Assembly (NCBI RefSeq): GCF_016107625.1
Contig: NZ_JABASV010000002.1
Location: forward strand, 248,001 to 312,000
Direction: 5' to 3'
Length of the DNA: 64,000 bases
Origin: Vreelandella alkaliphila
GTDB taxonomy: Bacteria > Pseudomonadota > Gammaproteobacteria > Pseudomonadales > Halomonadaceae
The notes under the pieces are model-generated. The model was not told the origin of the DNA. It saw only the letters and a list, made by a program, of their open reading frames with translations, and did no database searches. The translations under genes were made by a program, and so were the position numbers. Positions 43,653 through 52,886 of this stretch are shown here, in pieces (the stretch's first letter is position 1; the number at the start of each line of letters is the position of its first letter).

Positions 43653-45364
43653 AGCCGGTTAACAAAATCAGTCGGCAAGCCTATGCCGATATGTATGGCC
43701 CCACTGTGGGCGACCGCGTGCGCCTGGGCGATACCGAACTGTGGATCGAAGTGGAGCAAGACGCTACCCACTACGGCGATGAGGTGAAATTCGGCGGTGG
43801 TAAGGTCATCCGCGACGGCATGGGGCAAAGCCAGCGTAACGACGCCACGGTGATGGATACGGTGATTACCAATGCGCTGATTTTAGACTGGTGGGGCATT
43901 GTTAAAGCCGATGTCGGCCTGCAAAACGGGCGCATTGCCGCGATTGGCAAGGCAGGCAACCCCGACACCCAGCCCGATGTAGATATAGTGATTGGCCCCG
44001 GCACTGAAATTATCTCAGGCGAAGGCAAGATTCTCACCGCTGGAGGTATCGACGCGCATATTCACTTTATTTGCCCCCAACAGGTAGAAGAAGCGCTGAT
44101 GAGCGGCGTGACCACCATGCTGGGAGGCGGCACTGGTCCTGCAACGGGCTCTAATGCGACAACCTGCACTCCCGGTGTCTGGCATATTGGCAAAATGCTG
44201 CAAGCGGTGGACGACCTGCCGATGAATATTGGCCTGTTGGGTAAAGGCAACGCCAGCTTGCCGGAAGCGTTGGAGGCGCAGCTGGAAGCCGGTGCCATGG
44301 GGCTTAAACTCCACGAAGACTGGGGCACCACGCCTGCTTCCATTGATACCTGCCTCAGTGTGGCAGAAAAGTATGATGTGCAGATCGCAATCCACACCGA
44401 CACACTCAACGAATCCGGCTTTGTGGAAGACACCCTGGCGGCGTTTAAAGAGCGTGGCATTCACACCTATCACACCGAAGGGGCAGGCGGCGGTCACGCG
44501 CCGGATATCCTGACCGCCTGCTCAAAAGAGTACGTGCTGCCGTCTTCCACTAACCCGACGCGGCCTTATACGGTTAACACCATCGACGAACACCTGGACA
44601 TGTTGATGGTCTGCCACCACTTGGACCCCAACATTCCCGAAGATGTGGCCTTTGCTGACTCACGTATTCGCCGTGAAACGATCGCCGCCGAAGATATTCT
44701 CCACGACTTGGGCGTGATCTCGATGATTGCCTCGGATTCCCAAGCCATGGGGCGAGTGGGCGAAGTGGTCTGCCGTACCTGGCAAACGGCCCATAAAATG
44801 AAAGTGCAGCGCGGTTTATTGCCCGAAGATGAAGCATTGGGCGCTGATAACCTGCGCGCCAAGCGTTATATCGCCAAATACACTATTAATCCCGCGATTA
44901 CCCATGGCATTGCCCATGAGGTGGGCTCCATCGAAGTTGGCAAACTGGCTGATTTAGTGCTCTGGAAACCGGCATTTTTCGGTGTAAAGCCCTCGCTGAT
45001 TTTAAAAGGCGGCATGATTGCAGCGGCGCCCATGGGCGACCCCAATGCGTCGATTCCCACGCCTCAGCCGGTGCATTATCGCTTTATGTTTGGGGCGTTT
45101 GGAAAGGCCGCCAGCCAAACGCGGCTCAACTTCGTGAGCCAAGCGGCGATTGACGCAGGCATTAAAGAGCGGCTGGGCCTGCAGAGCACGCTTTCCGCCT
45201 GTAAAAACGTACGCGGCGTGCGCAAAAAAGATATGAAGCTCAACGACGCCTGCCCAGAACTCACCGTCGACCCGCAAACTTATGAAGTGCGCTGCGATGG
45301 CGAGCTACTTACCTGCGAGCCCGCCACCGAACTGCCGCTAGCCCAGCGTTATCACTTGTTTTAA
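43649..45364 (+). CDS. ureC: Urease alpha (catalytic) subunit
   Basis: A 571-residue catalytic subunit. The nickel ligands are all present in order: the HxH pair in [12 protein letters not shown], the Lys that becomes carbamylated in GLKLHEDWG, His in [10 protein letters not shown] and HTEGAGGGH, and the metal Asp in the segment [11 protein letters not shown]. The mobile flap has [22 protein letters not shown] (in pieces), with its catalytic His. It hydrolyses urea to ammonia and carbamate using urea from UrtABCDE. A long palindromic spacer follows. Confidence 0.98.
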   Translation: MKPVNKISRQAYADMYGPTVGDRVRLGDTELWIEVEQDATHYGDEVKFGGGKVIRDGMGQSQRNDATVMDTVITNALILDWWGIVKADVGLQNGRIAAIGKAGNPDTQPDVDIVIGPGTEIISGEGKILTAGGIDAHIHFICPQQVEEALMSGVTTMLGGGTGPATGSNATTCTPGVWHIGKMLQAVDDLPMNIGLLGKGNASLPEALEAQLEAGAMGLKLHEDWGTTPASIDTCLSVAEKYDVQIAIHTDTLNESGFVEDTLAAFKERGIHTYHTEGAGGGHAPDILTACSKEYVLPSSTNPTRPYTVNTIDEHLDMLMVCHHLDPNIPEDVAFADSRIRRETIAAEDILHDLGVISMIASDSQAMGRVGEVVCRTWQTAHKMKVQRGLLPEDEALGADNLRAKRYIAKYTINPAITHGIAHEVGSIEVGKLADLVLWKPAFFGVKPSLILKGGMIAAAPMGDPNASIPTPQPVHYRFMFGAFGKAASQTRLNFVSQAAIDAGIKERLGLQSTLSACKNVRGVRKKDMKLNDACPELTVDPQTYEVRCDGELLTCEPATELPLAQRYHLF

Positions 45365-45391
45365 TTGGGGCTATTTCATTTAGGTAGAGGT

Positions 45392-45540
45392 GACGGGGGT
45401 AGGCCGTAGAGAGGGTCTTTTGCCATGGCCGGAAAATGTTCCCTACATTTCCGGCATTTCCTCCATCCATGGAGGTCAGGTGGCAAAAGTAGCGTACAGG
45501 GATGTATTCACAGCGCCCTCTCGTAGGCCTACCCCCGGCA
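45392..45540. repeat. Nested palindromic element between ureC and ureE
   Basis: The 207-bp ureC-ureE spacer is almost wholly a nested inverted repeat. The outer arms are CGGGGGTAGGCC..TAGAGAGGG (45394-45415) and its imperfect complement (45516-45537). The second arms are CTTTTGCCA (45417-45425) and TGGCAAAAG (45481-45489). Inside are hairpins at 45429-45454 (CCGGAAA..TTTCCGG) and 45461-45474 (CTCCAT..ATGGAG). This has the look of a dispersed intergenic repeat rather than a single terminator. Transcription presumably continues into ureE. Confidence 0.75.
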
Positions 45541-45571
45541 CAGCCGCATAGATAGCGAAAGGACGGTAGAG

Positions 45572-46144
45572 ATGCTGAAACTGATAGAACGTTTAGGGCC
45601 GGTGGAAGAGCGTGCCGCCAGCGACACGCTGACACTACCCTTCGAACTGCGCATTCGCGGGCGCTTAAAAGCCCAAAGCGATAGCGGCCGCGAGCTGGGG
45701 CTGTTTCTAGACCGTGGCCCAGTGCTGCGCGATGGCGAAGGCTTAAAAGCTGAATATGGCGAAGTGGTGCGCATACGCGCTGCCATCGAGCCGGTGGTGA
45801 CCGCGCGAGTCAGTACTGGCCTACCCCTGGCACGGCTGGCATACCACTTGGGCAACCGCCATGTACAGCTGGCGCTGGGCGAAGATGAAAAGGGTGGCTG
45901 GGTGCGTTTCCCACCCGACCATGTGCTAGAAGAACTGGCGGAACTACTGGGGGCTGAGCTTGAGCACCACAACGCCACCTTCGATCCAGAACCAGGGGCC
46001 TATAACCAAGTAGGTGGCGGTGGGCACTCTCACGGACATTCTCACGGGCATTCTCATGGTCATGGGCACTCCCACGACCACGCTCATGACCACGCTCATG
46101 ACCACGACCATTCACACGCGCATGAGCATCATCATGCCCACTGA
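45572..46144 (+). CDS. ureE: Urease nickel metallochaperone UreE with His-rich tail
   Basis: A 190-residue protein. The N-terminal peptide-binding domain (LPFELRIRGRLKAQSDSGRELGLFLDRG, in pieces) and C-terminal metal domain (RLAYHLGNRHVQLALGED, with the conserved His of GNRH) are typical UreE. The last 39 residues are made of HSHGHS/HDHAHD units, over half His, as in Klebsiella UreE, and probably store or deliver Ni2+. It overlaps ureF by 11 bases. Confidence 0.95.
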   Translation: MLKLIERLGPVEERAASDTLTLPFELRIRGRLKAQSDSGRELGLFLDRGPVLRDGEGLKAEYGEVVRIRAAIEPVVTARVSTGLPLARLAYHLGNRHVQLALGEDEKGGWVRFPPDHVLEELAELLGAELEHHNATFDPEPGAYNQVGGGGHSHGHSHGHSHGHGHSHDHAHDHAHDHDHSHAHEHHHAH

Positions 46145-46856
46145 GTATGCCGCACCAGAAAGCCATGACTTAGCCCTGCTAGGGCTAATGCAGCTGGTCA
46201 GCCCCGCGCTACCCATTGGTGCCTTTGCGTTTTCCCAGGGGCTGGAAAGTGCCTTTGAACTCGGCTGGGTAAGTGATGAGAAAAGTCTGGCTGAGTGGCT
46301 TTCGGGCGTACTGGAAGATGGCCTAACCCGCTGTGAACTGCCGCTGATCGCGCGCTTTTACACTGCCCTTGAGCAGCATGACAGCGATGCAATCGCTCAG
46401 TGGGACGAGTGGTTGGCGGCCACCCGCGAAACCGCTGAATTAGCCGCTGAAGATAGCCGCTTGGGTGCTTCGCTCAAGCGCCTGCTGGGCAGCCTGGATT
46501 TATTACCCCGCCAGGATGAGCGAAGTGAAGGCTTTCAGCCGCCTTTATTACCTGCCCATGCAGGCTATGTGACGCTATTTAGCTACGCCGCTTTTATGCG
46601 CCGTGTGCCCCCGCGCCAAGCGCTATTAGGGTTTGGCTGGGCGTGGCTGGAAAACCAGCTGGCAGTGGCCTGCAAAGCACTTCCCCTGGGCCATACCGCC
46701 GCCCAGCGGGTGATTGAACAGCTGCGCGGGGAACTGGTGGCGGCCGTCGATCAGGCACTATTGCTGAAAGATGATGACCTTGGCCCGGTACTGCCCGGCG
46801 TGGCGCTGGCAAGCGCTCTGCACGAAACACAATATTCACGCTTGTTTAGAAGTTAA
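46134..46856 (+). CDS. ureF: Urease accessory protein UreF
   Basis: ATG 46134 is chosen as start (240 residues); ATG 46122 is possible. Earlier in-frame ATGs would read through the His-tail DNA of ureE and yield a Thr/Met-rich leader unlike UreF. LLGLMQLVSPALPIGAFAFSQGLE is the UreF signature, in pieces, then YTALEQHDSDAIAQWD and LGFGWAWLENQLAVACKALPLGHTAAQ. It bridges UreD-apourease and UreG. Confidence 0.92.
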   Translation: MPTEYAAPESHDLALLGLMQLVSPALPIGAFAFSQGLESAFELGWVSDEKSLAEWLSGVLEDGLTRCELPLIARFYTALEQHDSDAIAQWDEWLAATRETAELAAEDSRLGASLKRLLGSLDLLPRQDERSEGFQPPLLPAHAGYVTLFSYAAFMRRVPPRQALLGFGWAWLENQLAVACKALPLGHTAAQRVIEQLRGELVAAVDQALLLKDDDLGPVLPGVALASALHETQYSRLFRS

Positions 46857-46879
46857 ACGCTTATGAGTAGGAGATGACA

Positions 46880-47512
46880 ATGACGCACTGTTTACGTGTA
46901 GGTGTGGGTGGCCCGGTGGGTTCCGGCAAAACGGCACTGCTTAAGCAGCTTTGTTCGGCACTACGGGATTACTACGATATCGCTGTCGTAACCAACGACA
47001 TATATACCCGTGAAGACGCCGACTTTCTGCTCAAGCACGATGCGCTGCCTGCTGACCGCATCTTAGGTGTGGAAACCGGCGGTTGCCCGCATACCGCCAT
47101 TCGCGAAGATGCCTCGATGAACCTGGCGGCCATCGATGAGCTACACGCTCGCCATCCAAAACTAGAGCTGGTACTAGTGGAGTCCGGCGGTGACAACCTC
47201 TCTGCGACGTTCAGCCCCGAGCTTTCTGACCTCACGCTTTACGTGATTGACGTTTCCGCAGGCGATAAGATCCCCCGTAAAGGCGGGCCAGGCATTACTA
47301 AGTCAGACCTGCTGATTATCAACAAAATCGATATTGCCGAGCAGGTTCATGCATCGCTTGAGGTGATGGAGCGGGATTCGAAGAAAATGCGCGGCGAGCG
47401 TCCCTTTGTGTTTACCAATCTTTACGACGGGGTAGGTCTTGAAGAGATCATCCGCTTTATTCTCGACAAAGGCATCCTGGATGAGCGTCGGCCCCAGGCA
47501 GCAACGGCATAA
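46880..47512 (+). CDS. ureG: Urease accessory GTPase UreG
   Basis: ATG 46880, seven bases after GGAG, is preferred to ATG 46874, which is too close to that site; 210 residues. The P-loop is [46 protein letters not shown] (Cys-Pro-His nickel site) and [12 protein letters not shown] (guanine specificity NKID) follow. It hydrolyses GTP to insert nickel into UreC. Last gene of ureEFG. Confidence 0.97.
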   Translation: MTHCLRVGVGGPVGSGKTALLKQLCSALRDYYDIAVVTNDIYTREDADFLLKHDALPADRILGVETGGCPHTAIREDASMNLAAIDELHARHPKLELVLVESGGDNLSATFSPELSDLTLYVIDVSAGDKIPRKGGPGITKSDLLIINKIDIAEQVHASLEVMERDSKKMRGERPFVFTNLYDGVGLEEIIRFILDKGILDERRPQAATA

Positions 47513-47545
47513 GCGTTGTGATGCGAAAATCGCCCCCAATAAAAA

Positions 47546-47576
47546 ACTGCCCTGCCCCAATAGGGGGCAGAGCAGT
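47546..47576. terminator. Hairpin after ureG
   Basis: ACTGCCCTGCCCC and GGGGCAGAGCAGT form a 13-bp stem with one mismatch and loop AATAG, 33 bp after the ureG stop. The flank has no T-run on the plus strand (an A-run precedes it), so plus-strand termination would be inefficient or rho-dependent. The following 200 bases hold only the chemoreceptor promoter. Confidence 0.5.
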
Positions 47577-47769
47577 CAAAAAGACGTGGCTAGCGGCTTG
47601 CTAAAACGGGCCGTCCTTGGCCACCACACCCCTACAGTGAGCGGATAGGGCAAAGATAACCTTAACGCAGGTTATGAAAGTCCTATTTAGCGACGTTAAT
47701 TCGCTGTTCATAAACAAAAAACACGAGAGATGGCTCAAGTCGACACAGGTTAGGTCGATAAAGAATGCA

Positions 47770-47796
47770 TAAAACTACTAAAAATTCTTCCGATGA
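47770..47796 (+). promoter_or_regulatory. Probable sigma-28 promoter for the chemoreceptor
   Basis: TAAAACTA (47770-47777), 11 bases, then TCCGATGA (47789-47796), which matches the FliA consensus TAAAGTTT-N11-GCCGATAA at 5/8 and 6/8 positions with exact spacing. It lies 18 bp upstream of the start codon. Confidence 0.55.
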
Positions 47797-47814
47797 CCTA
47801 CTGAGAAACACTTT

Positions 47815-49605
47815 ATGGCTACTCCTCCTTCTTCGACTCCGCAAAAACGAAGCCTTAGCTTACAGGCTAAGGTGTTGACGCTTGTCCTACTGCCACTTTT
47901 CATAGTGACAGCAGGGTTAGTCGCGTTTAATGCCTATGAGCGCATTCAAAACACCCGCGAGACGCTGGCGAATCAGCGTGAGGTGCTGATTGAAGAGCGC
48001 CGCAATGCAGTGCGCGACATTGTGCAAATGGCGACGTCCGCTATTTCTCCTATTTATGAGCAAGCAGGTGTTAATGATGAGGAAGCCAAACAGCAGGTAG
48101 CAGAGCTCGTGCGCGCCATGCGCTTTGAAGGTAATAACTACGTTTTTATCTACGACTTCGATGGTAACAATATCGTGACGGCCCCTGCGCCAGAGCGTGA
48201 AGGTACCAACATGATGGACGTAAGAACCCCAGACGGAAATTACCTTATTCGCGATATTCTTCAGGTTGCCAAGAACGGTGGCGGTTTCCATAGTTACTTA
48301 TGGGAGTACCCAAGCACCCGGGAGATTGAGCCGAAGCACTCGTATGTAGAGAGTCTAGAAAAGTGGGGCTGGATGATCGGTGCCGGGGTTTACGTCACTG
48401 ATGTTGATGCAGTTGTCGCAGAACTTGAGGCGACCGCTAACGCGGATCTAGGCCAGTCTATCCTGTTCGCTATTTTGTTGGGTGCCGCCTTATTTCTAGC
48501 AGTGGCGCTGCTCGCATTTGGTTTTGTGCGTCGCACCGTCGGGCCGATTAAACGCACCGCCAGCGCTATGCATGATATCGCTCAAGGCCGTGGTGACCTT
48601 ACCCGCCGCCTAGCGGTAGAAAGCAATGACGAGGTTGGTAACCTAGCGGTTCAGTTCAATGCCTTTGTCGAGCGCATGCAGGAAACCCTGCGTGATGTGC
48701 GCCGTAGCACCATGAGTGTTTATCATTCGGCGGGGGAAATTTCCCATAGCTCCGAGGAACTGGCCACCCGTACCGAGCAGGCCGCTGCCAACCTGCAAGA
48801 AACGTCAGCTTCCATGGAAGAAATTACCTCGACCGTGAATCACAGTGCAGATAATGCCCAGCAGGCCAATCAGCTGGTGCAGTCCACTGCTGAAGTAGCT
48901 CACCATGGTGAAGAAGCCATGGGACAGGTCGAGCGGACGATGCACGATATCAACGACTCGGCGACGCGTATCAGCGAAATCATCACCATGATTGATGCCA
49001 TCGCTTTCCAAACCAACATTCTGGCGCTTAACGCCTCGGTGGAAGCCGCACGGGCGGGTGAACATGGCCGTGGCTTTGCGGTCGTCGCGCAAGAAGTACG
49101 CACACTGGCTAGCCGCTCTAGCAACGCGTCAAAAGAGATTCGTACGCTGATTGATAGCTCTGTTAAGCACACCCACACCGGTGCCGAGCTAGTACGTAAG
49201 GCGGGTGCGACGATGCATGACATTGTGGAAAGTGTCTCCAAGGTGACCGATGTGATCGGTGAGATTACGGCGGGTGCCAAGGAGCAAAGTAGCGGTATTG
49301 GCCAGATCAACACCGCCGTCGCGGAAATGGATACCATGACCCAGCAAAACGCTGCCATGGTGCAGGAATCCACCACAGCTGCTAGCAACATGCGCCGTCA
49401 TGCCGAGCACCTTAATGAGCTGATTAACACCTTTGTGCTTGGCGACGATGAGCCACAAGCTTCATCGACACGGCCAGCGTTAAACCAACCGCGTCAGTCT
49501 CTGCCTTCTAGCACACCAAGTGCGCAACAGGCGCTCAAGCGCCCTGTGCTCTCTTCTAAGCCTGCTCCGGTTAACGCTGGCGAAGACGACTGGGAAGAGT
49601 TTTAA
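47815..49605 (+). CDS. Methyl-accepting chemotaxis protein with single Cache domain
   Basis: A 596-residue receptor. TM1 is at about 20-42. A periplasmic sCache_2 domain follows ([51 protein letters not shown]), usually a sensor of small carboxylates. TM2 is about 218-240 and HAMP about 241-295 ([20 protein letters not shown]). The signalling hairpin has [34 protein letters not shown], in pieces. The C-terminus DDWEEF resembles the CheR/CheB-tethering pentapeptide (xWxxF). It is monocistronic with a probable sigma-28 promoter. Confidence 0.93.
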   Translation: MATPPSSTPQKRSLSLQAKVLTLVLLPLFIVTAGLVAFNAYERIQNTRETLANQREVLIEERRNAVRDIVQMATSAISPIYEQAGVNDEEAKQQVAELVRAMRFEGNNYVFIYDFDGNNIVTAPAPEREGTNMMDVRTPDGNYLIRDILQVAKNGGGFHSYLWEYPSTREIEPKHSYVESLEKWGWMIGAGVYVTDVDAVVAELEATANADLGQSILFAILLGAALFLAVALLAFGFVRRTVGPIKRTASAMHDIAQGRGDLTRRLAVESNDEVGNLAVQFNAFVERMQETLRDVRRSTMSVYHSAGEISHSSEELATRTEQAAANLQETSASMEEITSTVNHSADNAQQANQLVQSTAEVAHHGEEAMGQVERTMHDINDSATRISEIITMIDAIAFQTNILALNASVEAARAGEHGRGFAVVAQEVRTLASRSSNASKEIRTLIDSSVKHTHTGAELVRKAGATMHDIVESVSKVTDVIGEITAGAKEQSSGIGQINTAVAEMDTMTQQNAAMVQESTTAASNMRRHAEHLNELINTFVLGDDEPQASSTRPALNQPRQSLPSSTPSAQQALKRPVLSSKPAPVNAGEDDWEEF

Positions 49606-49682
49606 GCCTAACGCTATGCTCCTGCTGGCTGAAAATACGCCTTGTTAAACAGCCAGCAGTAGCAAACACGCCCAGTAGACGA

Positions 49683-49725
49683 AACGTCGTCGAAAAAAAC
49701 GTAGTAGAAAGAACGTAGTAGAAAA
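49683..49725. repeat. Three 14-bp tandem units upstream of a terminator
   Basis: Units AACGTCGTCGAAAA (49683), AACGTAGTAGAAAG (49698) and AACGTAGTAGAAAA (49712) follow one another, with one extra base after the first. They lie between the chemoreceptor stop and its terminator. Confidence 0.7.
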
Positions 49726-49757
49726 AAAAGGGGCTGCCACATGGCAAGCCCCTTTTT
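49725..49757. terminator. Bidirectional terminator between chemoreceptor and TRAP genes
   Basis: AAAAAGGGGCTGCCA pairs with TGGCAAGCCCCTTTTT (one bulged base), flanked by A- and T-runs, so it can work for both convergent genes. Confidence 0.88.
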
Positions 49758-49772
49758 CATTTCAGCCCAGCG

Positions 49773-51035
49773 TTAACTTCCCGACCAGCCCAGCAGGATC
49801 GGTACATAAACCACTAATAGCAGCACCCCAATCAAGCCTAAAAGATACGGGATAATTGCCCGAGTGATGCGCTCCAGCGGTAGCTGAGTGACTGACGAAG
49901 CCACATAGAGGTTGATCGCAACCGGCGGGGTAATCATGCCAATCGATAGCCCCACCACAATAATCAAACCAAAGTGGATCGGGTCGATGCCCAATTGCAG
50001 TACCAGCGGCAGCAACACCGGGGTAAGAATAATTAAAGCGCTAGCGGTCTCGATAAACACCCCCGTGAGCAGAATCACGGCCACGACCAGCAGCATAATC
50101 ACGTAGGGGTTGGTGGAAAGCGACAGCACTGCCTGGGCGATGGCGCCGGGTACCTGCCAGCTTGAAAGTGTCCAGCTGAGTACTGCCGACATGGCAATCA
50201 CCAGCATAATCACCGCGGTGGTCATCGCCGAGCGAATCAGCAGCTTATACACCTGGGGCAGGGTTAAATCCCGATACACAAACAGCGACACCAGCAGCGC
50301 ATAGTTGACTGCGACCACGGCCGCTTCTGAAGGCGTGAAAATGCCCGAGAAGATACCGCCCAGAATAATCACCGGCGTCATCAGCCCCCAGCTAGCCGCT
50401 TTCAGCGTGCGCCAAATGGTCGGCAGCGACAGCGGTGTACCTTTGGGGTACTGGCGCTTATAGGCCTGAGTGATCGCAATGGCCATCAGCCCCAGCCCCA
50501 TTGCCAGCCCCGGCAAAAAGCCGTTCAAAAACAGCTTTGATACCGACTGCTGAGCAATCACCGCGTAGATAATCATCGGCACCGAAGGGGGAATCACAAC
50601 GCCAATCGTACCGCTAGCAGCAATTAAGCTCGCCGCTGAGGCAGGATCGTAGCCTTTGCGCTTAAGCTCCGGCACTAGGCTTGAACCCACCGCTGCGGTG
50701 GTGGCTGCACCAGAGCCGGAGATAGCTGCGAAGAACATGCCTGCCATTACCGATACCACCGAAAGCCCGCCGCGCATAAAGCCGACTAACGAATCGGCAA
50801 AGCTCACCAGCCGCTCGCTGACCTTACCCTGGGCCATTAAGTCACCGGCCAGAATAAACATCGGGATAGCGACCAGAGCAAACGAGTTAATGCCCTGGAA
50901 CATCTGCTGGGTGACCACCATGAGAGGCACGCCCGACTGGTACAGCGCATAAAGCGTGCTTGCGCCAATCGCAAAGGCAATCGGCACTCCCAGTAGCATA
51001 AACAGGAAGAACAGCCCGAACAGCACCAGAGTCAT
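49773..51035 (-). CDS. dctM: TRAP transporter large permease DctM
   Basis: A 420-residue, twelve-helix protein. FLFMLLGVPIAFAIGAS and FVLAGDLMAQG-like segments (IPMFILAGDLMAQGKVSERL) plus GMFFAAISGSGAATTAAVGSSLVPELKRKGYD, in pieces, are the DctM signature; the latter binds Na+ in related structures. The C-terminus has LIIVVGLSIGMITPPVAINLYVASS. It is the Na+-coupled translocation subunit and overlaps dctQ by four bases. Confidence 0.95.
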   Translation of the reverse strand: MTLVLFGLFFLFMLLGVPIAFAIGASTLYALYQSGVPLMVVTQQMFQGINSFALVAIPMFILAGDLMAQGKVSERLVSFADSLVGFMRGGLSVVSVMAGMFFAAISGSGAATTAAVGSSLVPELKRKGYDPASAASLIAASGTIGVVIPPSVPMIIYAVIAQQSVSKLFLNGFLPGLAMGLGLMAIAITQAYKRQYPKGTPLSLPTIWRTLKAASWGLMTPVIILGGIFSGIFTPSEAAVVAVNYALLVSLFVYRDLTLPQVYKLLIRSAMTTAVIMLVIAMSAVLSWTLSSWQVPGAIAQAVLSLSTNPYVIMLLVVAVILLTGVFIETASALIILTPVLLPLVLQLGIDPIHFGLIIVVGLSIGMITPPVAINLYVASSVTQLPLERITRAIIPYLLGLIGVLLLVVYVPILLGWSGS

Positions 51036-51559
51036 AGTGGCTCCTCCGGCGCGGCGACCGTCGGCTCACCGTTCACCAGTACGTCGATCATATCCATCAG
51101 GGCGTACCACGCCATGATGGCGGCAGAAAGTGGAATGACTGCATAGATGTAGGTCATCGAAAGCCGCAGTGAGGCGGATTTCTGAAAGCTTTGCACCTGC
51201 ATATAGCGGTAGCCAATCACGATTAGCGCGATCATAAACGCCAGCACCACCGCCAGTGCAGCCAAGCGCGCCAGCTTGCGCAAGGGCAGGGGAAGCGCAT
51301 CCACGGCAAAGGTCACGGCGATATGCCGCCCGCGCTGGAAGGCTAAGCTGCTGGCTAAAAACGTAATCCACACCAGTAGAAAGCGCGCGACTTCTTCCGT
51401 CCAGCCAACGGCGCTGAACAGCACCCGCGACACAATCTGCAGAGTGATCACACCAATTAATGCTGCCATGCCTGCAAAGACCACGGGCTGGATGATGGCA
51501 TCCAGCCCGCGTTCGCTACGTTTCAATAGTGTTAAAAGTGGCTGTGCAAACGCCATCAC
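51032..51559 (-). CDS. dctQ: TRAP transporter small permease DctQ
   Basis: A 175-residue four-helix protein. GMAALIGVITLQIVSRVLF and WTEEVARFLLVWITFLASSLAFQRGRHIAVTF, in pieces, hold the conserved E-E-x-x-R-x-x-x-W motif of DctQ. It is coupled to both neighbours by four-base overlaps. Confidence 0.93.
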   Translation of the reverse strand: MMAFAQPLLTLLKRSERGLDAIIQPVVFAGMAALIGVITLQIVSRVLFSAVGWTEEVARFLLVWITFLASSLAFQRGRHIAVTFAVDALPLPLRKLARLAALAVVLAFMIALIVIGYRYMQVQSFQKSASLRLSMTYIYAVIPLSAAIMAWYALMDMIDVLVNGEPTVAAPEEPL

Positions 51560-52596
51560 TGATTCAGCGCCTCCTGAATGCGCGGTAGGTAATCACCAAA
51601 CTGCTCGCCATACTTCTCATACACTGGCGCCACGGCGGTCTGGAAGGCTTCAATATCTGGAGTTTCGTTGATCTCCATGCCCGCCTCGCGAAGCTCAGCC
51701 AGTTGTTCAGCTTCCATGATAGCATTCTGCTCTCTTGCGTATGCAGATGCTTGCTTGGCGACATCCAGCACAACGGACTGAAGCTCTACCTGGAGGCCGT
51801 TCCAGGCGGGAAGGCTCATAATAAACGTTGCTGGCGCATAAATATGCCGAGTCATCGTTAGGTAGTCCTGGGTTTCCGCAAGGTTGAAGGCATGGATAGC
51901 GTTAACGGGGTTCTCTTGGCCATCAATAGTGCCTTGCTGCAAGGCGGTTAATGCCTCTGTCCAGGCCATGGGTACAGCGTTGGCACCGAGCCCGCGGAAT
52001 GTATCAACATAAACCTCATTTTCGATGACCCGCAGCCTTAGGCCTTGAAGGTCTTCAGGGACATTGATTGCATGCTGGCTATTAGTGATATTCCGAAAGC
52101 CACGTTCAGCGTATGCCAATCCTTTCAGGTTCACATCCTGTAATTTGCCTAGGATTTCCTGGCCGATTTCACCATCCAGCACAGTATAGGCCGCTTCGGA
52201 GCTGGGAAAGAGAAACGGGAGCTCAAAAACGGAGAACTCATCGACGAAGTTAGCTACAGGACCGTTGGTGATAATGCCCATATCCACAGTGCCGATTTGC
52301 ATACCTTCTAATAAGGTGCGCTCATCGCCCAGCGAGGCATTCGGATAAATTTCCACGCTAACCGCGCCATCGGTACGTTCGCTAATCAGCTGTTGGAAGC
52401 GCTCAGCAGCAATATGGTAAGTATCTTCCGTATTCACCACATGGGCTAGGCGCAGCGTAGTAGGGGCTATCTCTTCCGCTTGTCCAGCGAGGGGCAAACT
52501 GAGTAGACCTACACCAATAAGGGGAAGAGTTAGCTGTTTAAGTTGGCGTGCCGGTTTAGTCACAGCGTTCAGCGTAAAGCAGGCAAGGATATTCAC
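51556..52596 (-). CDS. dctP: TRAP transporter binding protein DctP (copy 1)
   Basis: A GTG start seven bases after AGGAG; 346 residues. A signal region (about 1-40) ends LAGQAEE. DctP features are LRLAHVVNTEDTYHIAAERF, YPNASLGDERTLLEGMQIGTVDM (in pieces), AYAERGFRNITNS with the carboxylate-binding Arg, and the GTIDGQENPVNAIH segment. It would bind an organic acid. A second protein at 55383-56378 is closely similar throughout. The 290-bp AT-rich region upstream, shared with the divergent dehydrogenase gene, holds no other gene. Confidence 0.93.
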   Translation of the reverse strand: MNILACFTLNAVTKPARQLKQLTLPLIGVGLLSLPLAGQAEEIAPTTLRLAHVVNTEDTYHIAAERFQQLISERTDGAVSVEIYPNASLGDERTLLEGMQIGTVDMGIITNGPVANFVDEFSVFELPFLFPSSEAAYTVLDGEIGQEILGKLQDVNLKGLAYAERGFRNITNSQHAINVPEDLQGLRLRVIENEVYVDTFRGLGANAVPMAWTEALTALQQGTIDGQENPVNAIHAFNLAETQDYLTMTRHIYAPATFIMSLPAWNGLQVELQSVVLDVAKQASAYAREQNAIMEAEQLAELREAGMEINETPDIEAFQTAVAPVYEKYGEQFGDYLPRIQEALNQ

Positions 52597-52886
52597 ATTA
52601 TCTCCTAAGAATTAGTGGTTTTAATTATATTGAGGCGTGGTTTTATTATTTTCTTAATGCTCATCTATATCACATTGATTATAGGGGGCAAATTACTTAT
52701 TTTTATTCCACTATTCGTTCTTCTAATCCGAAAAATCTTTATATAACTTGTACTTGAGTGATTTTTAGGTTGGCGATAACCTGCAAGAGGTTACTTTTAA
52801 TTGCGCACTTTTGAATGAAGCACTACAGGGTTTTAAACGCCAAGTGCTTAAACCAATGGTGTGGTCAGCTAAATCAGGAATAAGAA

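Noticed and set aside
46014-46133. Thr/Met-rich N-terminal extension of UreF
   Set aside because: It is the His-tail DNA of ureE read in another frame; UreF homology begins after ATG 46134.
45810-46166. Minus-strand Arg/His-rich ORF over ureE
   Set aside because: A shadow of the ureE His-tail repeat on the opposite strand.
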